A stretch of DNA of 64,000 nt. Origin: Cryobacterium zongtaii (GTDB lineage: Bacteria; Actinomycetota; Actinomycetes; Actinomycetales; Microbacteriaceae). Below, in pieces: positions 32,813 to 41,732 of this stretch. The notes under the pieces are model-generated. The model was not told the origin of the DNA. It searched no databases and saw only the letters and a list, made by a program, of their open reading frames with translations. Position 1 is the first letter of the stretch, and each line of letters starts with the position of its first letter. The stretch covers positions 186,001-250,000 of the forward strand of contig NZ_PPXD01000001.1 in the NCBI RefSeq assembly GCF_002909375.1, in the 5' to 3' direction. Position numbers and translations under genes: made by a program.

Positions 32813-33008
32813 TTGCCGCAAAGTTCCCCGTCCGGGGCCCTGAAGCGGTACCTTGACCGAAGTCACTGGCCGGCAGCATCCTTACTGCCGCAAAGTCCCC
32901 CGCCGAGACGCCGGAGGGGTTCTCTTCCGCAGCGCCAAGAGCCACGCGACAATGAGTTGCCGGTTCAGGCCCCTTCACGGAGCCGGAAGGGGCGCCACAT
33001 GGCAACTC
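32813..33008. repeat. Cluster of intergenic repeats between rskA and pabC
   Basis: This 389-nt gap (32687-33075) has no gene that I can support. It holds TTGCCGCAAAGT (32813-32824) and CTGCCGCAAAGT (32885-32896), each followed by a C-run and preceded by CAGCATCC, then a two-level hairpin. In that hairpin GAGTTGCC (32954-32961) pairs with GGCAACTC (33001-33008) and encloses GCCCCTT (32969-32975) with AAGGGGC (32987-32993). The word and the hairpin design both recur near 55353-55482. Confidence 0.6.
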
Positions 33009-33063
33009 GCTGGCGCAGGCTCGCTGTGGGCCCCAGAGCTGGAAGCCAGCCGCGCCTGGTGGG

Positions 33064-33069
33064 TAGGCT
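33064..33069 (+). promoter_or_regulatory. -10 element of pabC (leaderless)
   Basis: TAGGCT, then CGAGAC and the ATG at 33076. Confidence 0.6.
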
Positions 33070-33075
33070 CGAGAC

Positions 33076-33966
33076 ATGACCCTGCCTTTCACGCTGCTCA
33101 TCGACCCGGAGCCGGCCGACTCCACCCGCACCGACTTCGTGGACACGTTCCACGAGATCGACTCCGGCGCCCCGGCACTGCGGGTCGCCGAGCTGAGCAC
33201 CCAACGCGGCGACGGCATCTTCGAGACCCTCAGCGTGGTCAACGGGCATCCGCAAGAGGTTGAGCCGCACATCAGCCGGCTCATCAACTCCGCCCAGATC
33301 TGCGACCTGCCGGTGCCCAACCCCGCCCAGTGGCGCGCCGCGATCGCCTATGCAGTGGCCCGGATCCCCGGCGAGGGCGAACTGGCGCTCAAGTTCGTGC
33401 TCAGCCGCGGCGTCGAGCACGGACCCGCGCCCACCGCCTGGCTGCACGCCACCCGCGCCGCCGACTTCACCGCGGTGCGCGAGAACGGCATCAGGGTGAT
33501 CACCCTCGACCGCGGCTACCCGCGCGGGGTCGCCGAGCAGGCACCCTGGCTGCTGATGGGCGCCAAGACCCTCAGCTACGCCATCAATATGGCTGCCCTG
33601 CGCGAGGCCAAGCGCCGTGGCGCCGATGACACCATCTTCCTCACCCACGACGGCTATGTCATGGAGGGCCCCACGTCGAGCGTGATTCTGCGCATCGACG
33701 GCCGCTACGTCACTCCGGCGCCGAGCGGCGCCATCCTGCACGGCACCACCCAGCAGAGCGTGTTCGAATACCTCACCGCGCACGGGGAGAGCGTCGAGTA
33801 CCGCGATGTCACCGTCGATGAGCTGCGGGCGGCGGATGCGGCATGGCTGGTCTCCAGCGTGCGTCTTGCGGTCGCTGTGTCCGCCCTGGACGGCGTGGAG
33901 TTCCCCCACGACACCGAGCTCACCCGCGCCCTAAACGCGTCCCTGCTGGCCCGCACCGGGGCCTAG
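33076..33966 (+). CDS. pabC: Class IV aminotransferase, aminodeoxychorismate lyase-like
   Basis: A PLP enzyme of fold type IV, 296 residues. RGDGIFETLSVVNGHPQEVE opens the domain. K164 in LLMGAKTLSYAINMAALREA is the PLP lysine. DDTIFLTHDGYVMEGPTSSV with the cofactor-binding Glu, and PSGAILHGTTQQSVFEYL, complete the pattern. PabC releases p-aminobenzoate for folate synthesis, but D-amino-acid and branched-chain transaminases share these motifs, so the exact reaction is likely rather than certain. It is a single gene, convergent with the pst operon. Confidence 0.78.
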   Translation: MTLPFTLLIDPEPADSTRTDFVDTFHEIDSGAPALRVAELSTQRGDGIFETLSVVNGHPQEVEPHISRLINSAQICDLPVPNPAQWRAAIAYAVARIPGEGELALKFVLSRGVEHGPAPTAWLHATRAADFTAVRENGIRVITLDRGYPRGVAEQAPWLLMGAKTLSYAINMAALREAKRRGADDTIFLTHDGYVMEGPTSSVILRIDGRYVTPAPSGAILHGTTQQSVFEYLTAHGESVEYRDVTVDELRAADAAWLVSSVRLAVAVSALDGVEFPHDTELTRALNASLLARTGA

Positions 33967-33981
33967 CGCAGCCACCCGTCG

Positions 33982-34124
33982 CGCGAGAGCGGCCGCGTGG
34001 CTGCTTCGCGGGTGACGAGGTGACCGTTTGGCCGCTCTCGCGACACGATGGTTCCGCGAGAGCGGCCGCGTGGCTGCTTCGCGGGGCACGAGGTGACCGT
34101 TTGGCCGCTCTCGCGACACGACGG
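33982..34124. repeat. Tandem palindromic repeat, two units of 73-nt period
   Basis: Unit 1 (33982-34051) and unit 2 (34055-34124) differ at only a few bases. Each begins CGCGAGAGCGGCC, continues GCGTGGCTGCTTCGCGGG, and ends GGCCGCTCTCGCG, so each can fold on itself as a 13-bp stem. A diverged copy lies at 25512-25565. The array sits between the convergent pabC and pstB ends. Confidence 0.8.
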
Positions 34125-34155
34125 TGGTACACGGGGAACACGCACGGCGGGAACG

Positions 34156-34192
34156 AAAAACCGCCCGGGCGACCTTGGGGTCGACCGGGCGG
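34156..34192 (-). terminator. Intrinsic terminator of the pst operon
   Basis: On the minus strand CCGCCCGG-t-CGACC pairs with GGTCG-c-CCGGGCGG around CCAA and is followed directly by TTTTT. It ends about 20 nt past the pstB stop. Confidence 0.85.
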
Positions 34193-34212
34193 CTGGAGCA
34201 ACGGGTGCGTGG

Positions 34213-34992
34213 TTAGCCGAAGCGGCCGGAGACGTAGTCCTCGGTGGCCTGCACGGTGGGGTTGGAGAAGATCGTGGTGGTGTCGTCGTACTCGATGAGC
34301 TTGCCCGGCTTGCCGGTGCCCGCGATGTTGAAGAACGCGGTGCGGTCCGAAACCCGCGAGGCCTGCTGCATGTTGTGCGTCACGATGACGATCGTGTAGT
34401 CGGTCTTCATCTCTTCGATGAGGTCCTCGATCGCGAGGGTGGAGATCGGGTCGAGCGCGGAGCAGGGCTCGTCCATCAGGATCACGTCGGGCTGCACGGC
34501 GATGGCGCGGGCGATGCAGAGACGCTGCTGCTGGCCGCCGGAGAGGCTCGAGCCGGGCTTGTCCAGGCGGTCCTTCACCTCGTTCCAAAGGTTCGCGCCG
34601 CTCAGCGAGCGTTCGATCAGCGCGTCGGCGTCGCTCTTGGCCATCCGACGGTTGTTCAGCTTGACGCCGGCCAGAACGTTGTCACCGATCGACATGGTGG
34701 GGAACGGGTTGGGCCGCTGGAACACCATGCCGACCTGACGGCGCACGAGCACCGGGTCGACGCCGGGGCCGTAGAGGTTGTTGCCGTCGATGAGCACTTC
34801 ACCGTCGACGTGAGCGCCGGGGATGACCTCGTGCATGCGGTTGAGGGTGCGCAGGAACGTGGACTTGCCGCAGCCGGAGGGGCCGATCAGCGCGGTCACC
34901 GTGCGCGGTTCAATGGTCAGCGACACGCCCTCCACGGCGAGGAATTTGCTGTAGTAGACGTCGAGGTCGTTGACTTCAATGCGCTTGGACAT
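34213..34992 (-). CDS. pstB: Phosphate ABC transporter ATP-binding protein
   Basis: The 259-residue ATPase of the high-affinity phosphate importer. It has Walker [18 protein letters not shown], the PstB-type Q-loop [20 protein letters not shown], signature [17 protein letters not shown], Walker [16 protein letters not shown], and the H-loop in [21 protein letters not shown] lies 4 nt before the ATG. It is last in the order pstS-pstC-pstA-pstB, which ends at a strong terminator. Confidence 0.97.
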   Translation of the reverse strand: MSKRIEVNDLDVYYSKFLAVEGVSLTIEPRTVTALIGPSGCGKSTFLRTLNRMHEVIPGAHVDGEVLIDGNNLYGPGVDPVLVRRQVGMVFQRPNPFPTMSIGDNVLAGVKLNNRRMAKSDADALIERSLSGANLWNEVKDRLDKPGSSLSGGQQQRLCIARAIAVQPDVILMDEPCSALDPISTLAIEDLIEEMKTDYTIVIVTHNMQQASRVSDRTAFFNIAGTGKPGKLIEYDDTTTIFSNPTVQATEDYVSGRFG

Positions 34993-35038
34993 GTGTTCCT
35001 TCGAATCTGTTGAAGCTGGAGTCTGGGCGGCGGCTGCG

Positions 35039-36130
35039 TCAGCGGCCGAGTTTGGGGGAGAAGGTGCGCGCGACCAGCCGGGCCACGAGGTTGAGCAGCA
35101 TGACGATCACGATCAGGGTGAGCGCACCGGCCCAGGCCCGGTCGATGTAGGCCTGCGAATCGGCGCCCTGGCTGGCGTACTGGTTGTACACGAACACCGG
35201 CAGGGTCATCATCCGCTCGTTGAACAGGTCGTAGTTCATGCTGGCGGTGAAGCCGGCGACGATCAGCAACGGCGCGGTCTCGCCGATCACGCGGGAGATC
35301 GAGATCATGATGCCCGTGACGATGCCGGCCAGTGACGTCGGCAGCACCACCTTCACGATGGTCAGCCACTTGGGCACACCGAGTGCGTAGGCGGCCTCGC
35401 GCAGCTCGTTGGGCACCAGCTTGAGCATCTCTTCGCTGGAGCGCACCACCACCGGGATCATCAGCACCGACAGAGCCACCGAGCCGCCGAAGCCGAACCG
35501 GATGCCGGGGTCGTTGAACAGCAGCGAGAACAGGGCGTAGGCGAACAGGCCGGCCACGATCGAGGGGATGCCGGTCATCACGTCGACGAAGAAGGTGATG
35601 CCGCGGGCGAGCCGGCCGCGACCGTATTCGGTGAGGTAGATGGCCGTGAGCAGCCCGATCGGCACCGAGATGAGGGTGGCCAACCCGGTGACGAAGAGGG
35701 TTCCGACGATGGCGTGCAGGGCCCCGCCGCCGGCGCCCACGACGTTCCGCTGGGACTCGGTGAAGAAGGTGGGGGTCATGAAGGCGGGCAGCCCGTTGAC
35801 GATGGTCGTGCCGACCAGGGAGATCAACGGGATCAGCGCCACCACGAACGCGATGGTGACCAGGGCGGTGACCAGGCGGTCTTTGGCCCGGCGGGTGCCC
35901 TCGACGAAGTAGGAGAACAGGAACAGGGCGATGCAGTACAGGACGGTTCCGAAGAACAGCGTGCCGGCCCAGTTGAAGCTCTCGGTCGCGCCGGAGAGGA
36001 AGATCACCGCGAAGATGGCGCCCACGACCAGCCAGCTGGCGGCGAGCACCATCATGGGGGCGTTCTTGGGCAGTTTGCCGGCGGTGAGGGAGTTCGTCAC
36101 GGGAGAGGAGGCGGTCATGGTGATGCTCAT
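35039..36130 (-). CDS. pstA: Phosphate ABC transporter permease PstA
   Basis: Inner-membrane permease of 363 residues, six to eight helices. The BPD-transporter region has [40 protein letters not shown] and the EAA-like loop [20 protein letters not shown]. The N-terminus is about 60-70 residues longer than in E. coli, with two extra hydrophobic stretches. The ATG at 36130 overlaps the pstC stop by one base, showing coupling. Confidence 0.95.
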   Translation of the reverse strand: MSITMTASSPVTNSLTAGKLPKNAPMMVLAASWLVVGAIFAVIFLSGATESFNWAGTLFFGTVLYCIALFLFSYFVEGTRRAKDRLVTALVTIAFVVALIPLISLVGTTIVNGLPAFMTPTFFTESQRNVVGAGGGALHAIVGTLFVTGLATLISVPIGLLTAIYLTEYGRGRLARGITFFVDVMTGIPSIVAGLFAYALFSLLFNDPGIRFGFGGSVALSVLMIPVVVRSSEEMLKLVPNELREAAYALGVPKWLTIVKVVLPTSLAGIVTGIMISISRVIGETAPLLIVAGFTASMNYDLFNERMMTLPVFVYNQYASQGADSQAYIDRAWAGALTLIVIVMLLNLVARLVARTFSPKLGR

Positions 36131-37074
36131 CAATTCGCTCCTGAGAAGGCCTTGCGGCGGTTGATGATCACGCGGGCGATCATGTTCACGATCAGCGTGA
36201 TGACAAAGAGTACGAGGCCGGTGGCCAGCAGGATGTTGACCCCCACGCCGTGTGCCTCGGGGAAGTTCAGCGCGATGTTGGCCGCGATGGTGTTGGAGTT
36301 CTGCGAGGTGAGCAGCTGGAAGATCACCTCGGGGTTGGGGGAGAGCACCATGGCCACGGCCATGGTCTCGCCGAGCGCGCGGCCCAGGCCCAGCATGGCG
36401 GCGGAGATGATGCCGGCGCGGCCGAAGGGCAGCACGGCCATGGTGATCATTTCCCAGCGGGTGGCGCCGAGGGCCAGCGAGGCTTCCTCGTAGAGCACCG
36501 GGGTCTGCAGGAAGATCTCCCGGCAGATGGCGGTGATGATCGGCAGCACCATCACGGCGAGCACGATGGCCACGGTGAGGATCGTGCGGCCGGTGCCGGA
36601 CACGGGGCCGGCGAACAGCGGGAACCAGCCGAACCAGTCGACGAGGTTGGCGTAGAACGGCTGCACCATCGGGGCCAGTACTCCGATGCCCCAGAGGCCG
36701 AAGACCACGGAGGGAACGGCGGCGAGGAGGTCGATGAGGTAGCCCAGGCCCTGCGCGAGTTTGCGCGGGGCGTAGTGCGAGATGAAGAGGGCCACGGCGA
36801 TGGCGACGGGCACGGCCATCAGCAGGGCCAGGAAGGCCGACCAGACCGTACCGAAGGCCAGCGGGGCCACGTAGGACCAGAAGTTGCTGAAGTCGCCCTT
36901 GAAGGCGTCAGCCGGCGCCACGAAGGCGGGGATGCTCTGCACGAAGAGGAACAGGGCCACGGCGGCCAACATGGCCAGGATCAGGCTGCCTGCTACCACC
37001 GTTGCGGTGGAGAAGATGCGGTCGCCCGGTCGTTCCTTGGCCTTGATCGCAATACGGTCAACTGCGGTCGTCAT
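36130..37074 (-). CDS. pstC: Phosphate ABC transporter permease PstC
   Basis: A 314-residue permease partner of PstA with about six helices. Hallmarks are FGTVWSAFLALLMAVPVAIA, LIDLLAAVPSVVFGLWGIGV, EASLALGATRWEMITMAVLP (EAA loop) and GRALGETMAVAMVLSPNPEV. Its ATG follows a 153-nt gap after pstS that contains a long hairpin, so less pstC than pstS message is expected. Confidence 0.95.
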   Translation of the reverse strand: MTTAVDRIAIKAKERPGDRIFSTATVVAGSLILAMLAAVALFLFVQSIPAFVAPADAFKGDFSNFWSYVAPLAFGTVWSAFLALLMAVPVAIAVALFISHYAPRKLAQGLGYLIDLLAAVPSVVFGLWGIGVLAPMVQPFYANLVDWFGWFPLFAGPVSGTGRTILTVAIVLAVMVLPIITAICREIFLQTPVLYEEASLALGATRWEMITMAVLPFGRAGIISAAMLGLGRALGETMAVAMVLSPNPEVIFQLLTSQNSNTIAANIALNFPEAHGVGVNILLATGLVLFVITLIVNMIARVIINRRKAFSGAN

Positions 37075-37148
37075 TCCGAGCGTCTCCCTGGAGGGGTGAG
37101 GTGTTACCGGTAAGGGTGGATCTTGAGCCGGACCCCAAGCCTCAGTGT

Positions 37149-37191
37149 GCCCGACAGGGCGACCGCGTGCAACGCGATCGCCCTGCCGGGC
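37149..37191 (-). terminator. Processing/attenuation hairpin between pstS and pstC
   Basis: GCCCG-CAGGGCGA-CGCG pairs with CGCG-TCGCCCTG-CGGGC (single mismatches between blocks) around TGCAA. It has no T-run. In many operons such a hairpin behind the binding-protein gene protects its message and reduces read-through to the permease genes. Confidence 0.55.
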
Positions 37192-37227
37192 GGTGTAACT
37201 GAAGCCGGAAGCTCAGCGGATGTTGAG

Positions 37228-38322
37228 TTACTTGACGGTCTCGAGGACAGCGGCAACCTTGGCCTGCAGGTCAGCGGACAGCGGTGCGGCGCCGGCGGAT
37301 GCCGCAGCCTCAGCCTGGCCGTCCTCGCTGGCCATGTAGCTGACGTACTCCTTGACGAGGGCGCCCTGTTCGGCGTCCGCGTACTCGGTGCAGACCAGCG
37401 CGTAGCTCACCAGAACGAGCGGGTAGTGCGTCGCGTCGGTGGTGAGGCGGTCCAGCTTGACGGCCAGATCGTTGTCGGCGCGGCCTTCGACGAGCGGCGA
37501 ACCGTCGACGACTGCTGCGGCGGCCTCGGCCGTGTACTCGACGAACTCGTCGCCGACCTTGATCTTGGCGACACCGAGGTCACCGGCGCGGGAAGCGTCG
37601 GCGTAGCCGATGGTGCCGGTGCCGTTGGTGACGGCGTCGACGACACCGGAGGTGCCCTGGGCGCCCTCACCGGTGGCGTACGGGAACGGGTCGGCCGGCT
37701 TTTCGGTCCACACGTCGGGTGCGGCCTGGAAGAGGTAGTCCGCGAAGTTCTTGGTGGTACCCGAGTCGTCCGAGCGGTGCACGGCGGTGATCGCGGTGGC
37801 CGGCAGGTCGGCGTCGGCGTTCAGCGCGACGATGGCCGGGTCGTTCCAGGTGGTGATGGCGCCGGTGAAGATCTTGGCGAGCGTGTCAGCATCCAGGTTG
37901 AGGTCGGTGACGCCCTCAACGTTGAAGATGACGGCGATCGGGGAGATGTAGACCGGCAGGTCGACGGCGAGGGTGTCGGGGGCGCAAGCGGCGAACGTGC
38001 CGGCCAGCTCCTCGTCGCTCAGGTAGGAGTCAGAACCGGCGAAGTCGGTGCCGCCGGCGATGAAGGTCTCGCGGCCGGCGCCGGAGCCCGACGGGTCGTA
38101 GTTGATGGTGACGTCCGGGTTGGCCGTCTGGAAAGCGGAGATCCACGCTTCCTGGGCCGAGCCCTGCGAGGAGGCGCCCGCGGCGTTGATCGTGCCGGTG
38201 AGGGTGCTGTCCGCGGCGTCGTCGGTAGCCGTGCTGCCGGCTTCGTTCGAGGCGCAGGAGGAAAGAACGAGGGCTGCGGCAATAGCAATGACCGCGGGGC
38301 GGCCAAAACGCATGAGATTCAC
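37228..38322 (-). CDS. pstS: Phosphate-binding lipoprotein PstS
   Basis: Periplasmic-type binding protein anchored as a lipoprotein: 364 residues, with a signal segment AVIAIAAALVLSSCAS and lipobox cysteine C23. The mature part shows GTINAAGASSQGSAQEAWIS, SGSGAGRETFIAGGTDFAGS with the phosphate-binding Ser/Gly loop, VHRSDDSGTTKNFADYL and NGTGTIGYADASRA. The GTG at 38322 has AAAGGA 5 nt upstream; an ATG three codons in is less well placed. It heads the pst operon behind a PHO-box-like element. Confidence 0.95.
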   Translation of the reverse strand: MNLMRFGRPAVIAIAAALVLSSCASNEAGSTATDDAADSTLTGTINAAGASSQGSAQEAWISAFQTANPDVTINYDPSGSGAGRETFIAGGTDFAGSDSYLSDEELAGTFAACAPDTLAVDLPVYISPIAVIFNVEGVTDLNLDADTLAKIFTGAITTWNDPAIVALNADADLPATAITAVHRSDDSGTTKNFADYLFQAAPDVWTEKPADPFPYATGEGAQGTSGVVDAVTNGTGTIGYADASRAGDLGVAKIKVGDEFVEYTAEAAAAVVDGSPLVEGRADNDLAVKLDRLTTDATHYPLVLVSYALVCTEYADAEQGALVKEYVSYMASEDGQAEAAASAGAAPLSADLQAKVAAVLETVK

Positions 38323-38404
38323 AAGGATCCTTTTCAGGTTGACTACAGGGAATGCGATCACAGGAGAATCCTGCGAACTTCGGGCCGGTGCTGGCCCTCG
38401 GTAG

Positions 38405-38410
38405 ACGCTA
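38405..38410 (-). promoter_or_regulatory. -10 element of pstS
   Basis: TAGCGT on the minus strand, immediately downstream of the PHO-box repeats, with no -35 hexamer of its own. This is the usual activator-dependent layout. Confidence 0.5.
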
Positions 38411-38414
38411 ATCC

Positions 38415-38459
38415 GTGTGGTTAACGACACTCCCCCTCCTTGGTGAACGGGAGGTAAAC
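38415..38459 (-). promoter_or_regulatory. PHO-box-like tandem repeats upstream of pstS
   Basis: On the minus strand GTTTACCTCCC (38459-38449) is directly followed by GTTCACCAAGG (38448-38438), and, after 12 nt, by GTTAACCACAC (38425-38415). Actinobacterial PhoP/RegX3-type boxes are direct repeats of GTTCACC-like 7-mers on an 11-nt pitch. The last unit abuts the -10 of pstS. Confidence 0.8.
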
Positions 38460-38549
38460 GACATCCGTCGAGTGGACCTCGTGCCACCTGCACTGCGCAC
38501 ATCAGCGCCCGCAGTCCCGGTCGGATCTGTGAGCGCTGGGAGAACCTTG

Positions 38550-39491
38550 TTAGAGGCGCGGCGGGTGGGTCTCGATGGCGAGGATGCCCGCGCTCGGGTT
38601 GTCGCTGGAGAGGTGCACGACCGAGAACCCGCTGGGCGACAACGCCGCGGCGTTGCCCAGCTGCTGGGTCATCGGGGAGCCCGTCGCCAGGGCGATCTCG
38701 CGCAGGATGTCTGGCAGGACCGGGCCGTGGCTGCAGAGCACCGCGGTCTTGCGGGCGCGGATGCGCTTGCCTACGTTGTGGCGCACATCGGAGGTGCCCT
38801 GCTCCCAAGCATCCTGGCTGATCAGGTCGGTGCGCTTGAACGGCACCCCTGTCGCGGCCGACAGCGGTGCCACGGTGGTCACGCAGCGGGTGGCGGTGCT
38901 GGTGAAGATACGCTGCGGCTGCCAGGCGCTCACCGTGGGGACCAGGGCGGCGGCCTGGGTCACTCCGCGTTCGCTGAGCGGGCGGGTGGCGTCCGGGCCC
39001 GACCAGTCGTGCGGCGCGGTGGCCTTGGCGTGGCGCAGCGCGATGATCGCGAAGGTGCTCGTGATGCCCTGGGCCACCAGGCGGGCGAACGCGTCGATGA
39101 TCTCCACGTCCGGGGCGTAGCTGAGGTAGGTCCTGGCCTTCTTGATGGTCACCCATTCCAGGGCGGCGACCTCACCGTTGGGCACAAAGGTGGAGCGCAG
39201 AATGTGCTCCGGCAGCACCTCGGCGGCCCAGTAGTGCACGATCTTGGCCTTGCCGTTGGGCATCGGGTACTCCGACACGCCCAGCGGGACGCCCAGGGCG
39301 ATGGCCAGCCCGGTCTCTTCCTCGATCTCCCGCACGGCTGTGACCGGCAGCGTCTCGCCGGGGTCGACCTTGCCCTTGGGGATGGTGATGTCGCCGTGCA
39401 CGGTGCGGTGGATCAGCAGCACGTGCATCCGGCCGTCTATGAGGCGCCAGCAGACGGCTCCGGCCGCGAACACGGGGGCGAGGTCGCTCAT
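38550..39491 (-). CDS. NUDIX hydrolase fused to a histidine phosphatase
   Basis: A two-domain protein of 313 residues resembling mycobacterial MutT1. The N-terminal NUDIX domain (about 8-135) has the box [20 protein letters not shown]. The C-terminal histidine-phosphatase domain (about 160-300) starts [15 protein letters not shown] (RHAK motif) and has [15 protein letters not shown] and [12 protein letters not shown]. MutT1 proteins degrade 8-oxo-dGTP and diadenosine polyphosphates. The ATG overlaps the ppk stop by 4 nt, so it is coupled to polyphosphate kinase. Confidence 0.87.
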   Translation of the reverse strand: MSDLAPVFAAGAVCWRLIDGRMHVLLIHRTVHGDITIPKGKVDPGETLPVTAVREIEEETGLAIALGVPLGVSEYPMPNGKAKIVHYWAAEVLPEHILRSTFVPNGEVAALEWVTIKKARTYLSYAPDVEIIDAFARLVAQGITSTFAIIALRHAKATAPHDWSGPDATRPLSERGVTQAAALVPTVSAWQPQRIFTSTATRCVTTVAPLSAATGVPFKRTDLISQDAWEQGTSDVRHNVGKRIRARKTAVLCSHGPVLPDILREIALATGSPMTQQLGNAAALSPSGFSVVHLSSDNPSAGILAIETHPPRL

Positions 39492-41662
39492 CGGCGGCTC
39501 ACGGGTCGCTTGCGCTGGCCGATCTGCTGCATCAACCGGTTCTGCATGTCGTCCAGCGGCTTCCCGTCGGCGTCCTGGTGGTGCCGGGTCCACTCACCGT
39601 TCTCGTCGAGCCACCACGACGAGGTGCGCTCGTCCATCGCCCGGGTGAACAGGGCATCCACCTCGCCCAGGTGCCGCGGGTCGACCAGGCGCACCAGCGC
39701 CTCCACCCGACGGTCGAGGTTGCGGTGCATCATGTCCGCGCTGCCGATGTAGACCTGGGTCTCGCCCAGGGTGTGGAAGGAGAAGATCCGCGAGTGCTCG
39801 AGGTAGCGGCCCAGGATCGACCGCACCCGGATGTTCTCGCTCATGCCGGGCACGCCGGGCTTGAGGCTGCAGATGCCGCGTACCCACACGTCAACGGGCA
39901 CACCGGCCTGGCTGGCGCGGTACAGCGCGTCGATGATGTCCTCGTCCACCATCGAGTTGACCTTGATGCGGATGCCGGCGGGCTTGCCGGCCAGCGCGTT
40001 CGCGGTTTCATCGGCGATGCGCTTGAGCAGGGCCTTGCGCAGGTGCAGGGGAGCAACCAGCAGGCGCTTGAACTTCTTCTCGATCGCGTAGCCGGAGAGC
40101 TCGTTGAACAGCCGGGTCAGGTCCTTGCCGACCTGGTCATCCGCGGTCAGCAGCCCCATGTCTTCGTAGATGCGGCTGGTCTTGGGGTTGTAGTTGCCGG
40201 TGCCGATGTGGCTGTAGTGCCGCAGCACGCCCTTCTCATAACGCACCACCAGGGCCAGCTTGCAGTGGGTTTTCAGGCCCACGAGGCCGTAGACCACGTG
40301 CACGCCGGCCTTCTCCAGCTTGCGCGCCCAGGAGATGTTCGCCTGCTCGTCGAAGCGGGCCTTGATCTCCACCAGGGCGAGAACCTGCTTGCCCGATTCC
40401 GCGGCGGCAATCAACGCCTCCACGATCGGGCTGTCGCCGGAGGTACGGTACAGGGTCTGCTTGATGGCCAGCACGTTCGGGTCCGCGGCGGCCTGCTCGA
40501 GGAACGCCTGCACGCTGGTCGCGAAGGATTCGTACGGGTGGTGCAGCAGCACGTCGCCGCGGCTGATGGCGCGGAAGATGTCGGGTTCGTCGTTGGGTTC
40601 GCCGGTGAGCAGCTGCGCGGCCGTGGTGGGCACGTGCTTCGTGTAGTGCAGGTCGGGACGGTCGATGCGCAGGTCGAACAGCCCGCCGAGGTCCAGGGGC
40701 GCCGGCAGCCTGTACACCTCCTGCTCGGTCACGTCGAGTTCACGCACGAGCAGGCCCAGGGTCACCTCGTCCATGTCCTCGGTGACCTCAAGGCGAATGG
40801 GCGGGCCGAACCGGCGGCGCAGCAGCTCCTTCTCAAGGGCCTTGATCAGGTTCTCGGTGTCGTCTTCCTCGATGACGACGTCCTCGTTGCGGGTGACCCT
40901 GAACACGTGGTGTTCGAGGATGTCCATGCCGGGGAAGAGGTCCTCGAGGTGGTTGGCGATGAGGTCCTCGAGGGTGATGAAGCGCACCTTGTCGACGGAC
41001 TCGGTGCGGTCCACCCGCACGAAGCGCGGCAGCATGGAGGGCACCTTGAGGCGGGCGAACTCCTGCTTGCCGGTCTTGGAGCTGTGCAGGCGCACGGCCA
41101 GGTTCAGCGACAAACCGGAAATATAGGGGAACGGGTGCGCGGGGTCGACGGCCAGCGGCATCAGCACCGGGAAGATCTGATTGCCGAAGTAGCCGCGCAA
41201 CGACCGGCGGTCCACGTCGCTCAGGCTGTCCCAGGTGACGATGTCCACGCCGTGTTCGGCCAGCGCCGGGCGCACCAGCTCCTGGAACGCGTGAGCGTGC
41301 CGGTCCTGCAGCACGTGAGCGGCGGCGGCGATGTCGGAGAGCACATCCTGCGGGGCTCGGCCCACATTGGTGGGCACGGCCAGCCCGGTGAGGATGCGGC
41401 GCTTGAGGCCGGCGACCCGCACCATGAAAAACTCGTCGAGGTTGTTGGCGAAGATGGCCAGGAAGTTCGCCCGTTCGAGCACCGGCAGGGCCGGGTCCTC
41501 GGCGAGTTCGAGTACCCGCTGGTTGAAGGCCAGCCAGCTCAGCTCCCGGTCGAGGTACCGCTCGCTCGGTAGCGCCGGATCGTTTTTGCCGATCTGGGGG
41601 TCAAAATCGTCGTCGAGTTCGCTCTCGAGCCCTGAGGTGCCTGGGATGTTGTCGCCGTCCAT
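39488..41662 (-). CDS. ppk: RNA-degradosome-type polyphosphate kinase
   Basis: PPK1 reversibly polymerises ATP gamma-phosphate into polyphosphate. At 724 residues it has all four domains: an N-terminal helical domain ([20 protein letters not shown]), the head ([15 protein letters not shown]), and two catalytic C-terminal domains with [37 protein letters not shown] and the catalytic-histidine region [29 protein letters not shown] follows near the C-terminus. CAAGAT stands 6 nt before the ATG and a PHO-box-like element lies further upstream. Confidence 0.96.
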   Translation of the reverse strand: MDGDNIPGTSGLESELDDDFDPQIGKNDPALPSERYLDRELSWLAFNQRVLELAEDPALPVLERANFLAIFANNLDEFFMVRVAGLKRRILTGLAVPTNVGRAPQDVLSDIAAAAHVLQDRHAHAFQELVRPALAEHGVDIVTWDSLSDVDRRSLRGYFGNQIFPVLMPLAVDPAHPFPYISGLSLNLAVRLHSSKTGKQEFARLKVPSMLPRFVRVDRTESVDKVRFITLEDLIANHLEDLFPGMDILEHHVFRVTRNEDVVIEEDDTENLIKALEKELLRRRFGPPIRLEVTEDMDEVTLGLLVRELDVTEQEVYRLPAPLDLGGLFDLRIDRPDLHYTKHVPTTAAQLLTGEPNDEPDIFRAISRGDVLLHHPYESFATSVQAFLEQAAADPNVLAIKQTLYRTSGDSPIVEALIAAAESGKQVLALVEIKARFDEQANISWARKLEKAGVHVVYGLVGLKTHCKLALVVRYEKGVLRHYSHIGTGNYNPKTSRIYEDMGLLTADDQVGKDLTRLFNELSGYAIEKKFKRLLVAPLHLRKALLKRIADETANALAGKPAGIRIKVNSMVDEDIIDALYRASQAGVPVDVWVRGICSLKPGVPGMSENIRVRSILGRYLEHSRIFSFHTLGETQVYIGSADMMHRNLDRRVEALVRLVDPRHLGEVDALFTRAMDERTSSWWLDENGEWTRHHQDADGKPLDDMQNRLMQQIGQRKRPVSRR

Positions 41663-41668
41663 CTGTCC

Positions 41669-41674
41669 ATCTTG
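41669..41674 (-). promoter_or_regulatory. -10 element of ppk (leaderless)
   Basis: CAAGAT on the minus strand, 6 nt before the ATG at 41662. Confidence 0.5.
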
Positions 41675-41701
41675 ACACCCGGCGCCGAGCGGGCGCGACG
41701 T

Positions 41702-41732
41702 TCACGGTGAACGGAACGTTAACGAGGCGAAC
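41702..41732 (-). promoter_or_regulatory. PHO-box-like tandem repeats upstream of ppk
   Basis: On the minus strand GTTCGCCTC (41732-41724), GTTAACGTTCC (41723-41713) and GTTCACCGTGA (41712-41702) follow one another; the last two are on an exact 11-nt pitch. The element is centred about 55 nt before the predicted ppk transcript start and overlaps the end of mshD. Confidence 0.72.

Noticed and set aside
32780..33079. 99-codon frame in the rskA-pabC gap
   Set aside because: It is Arg/Pro-rich without hydrophobic periodicity, has no ribosome site, and runs through palindromic repeats.
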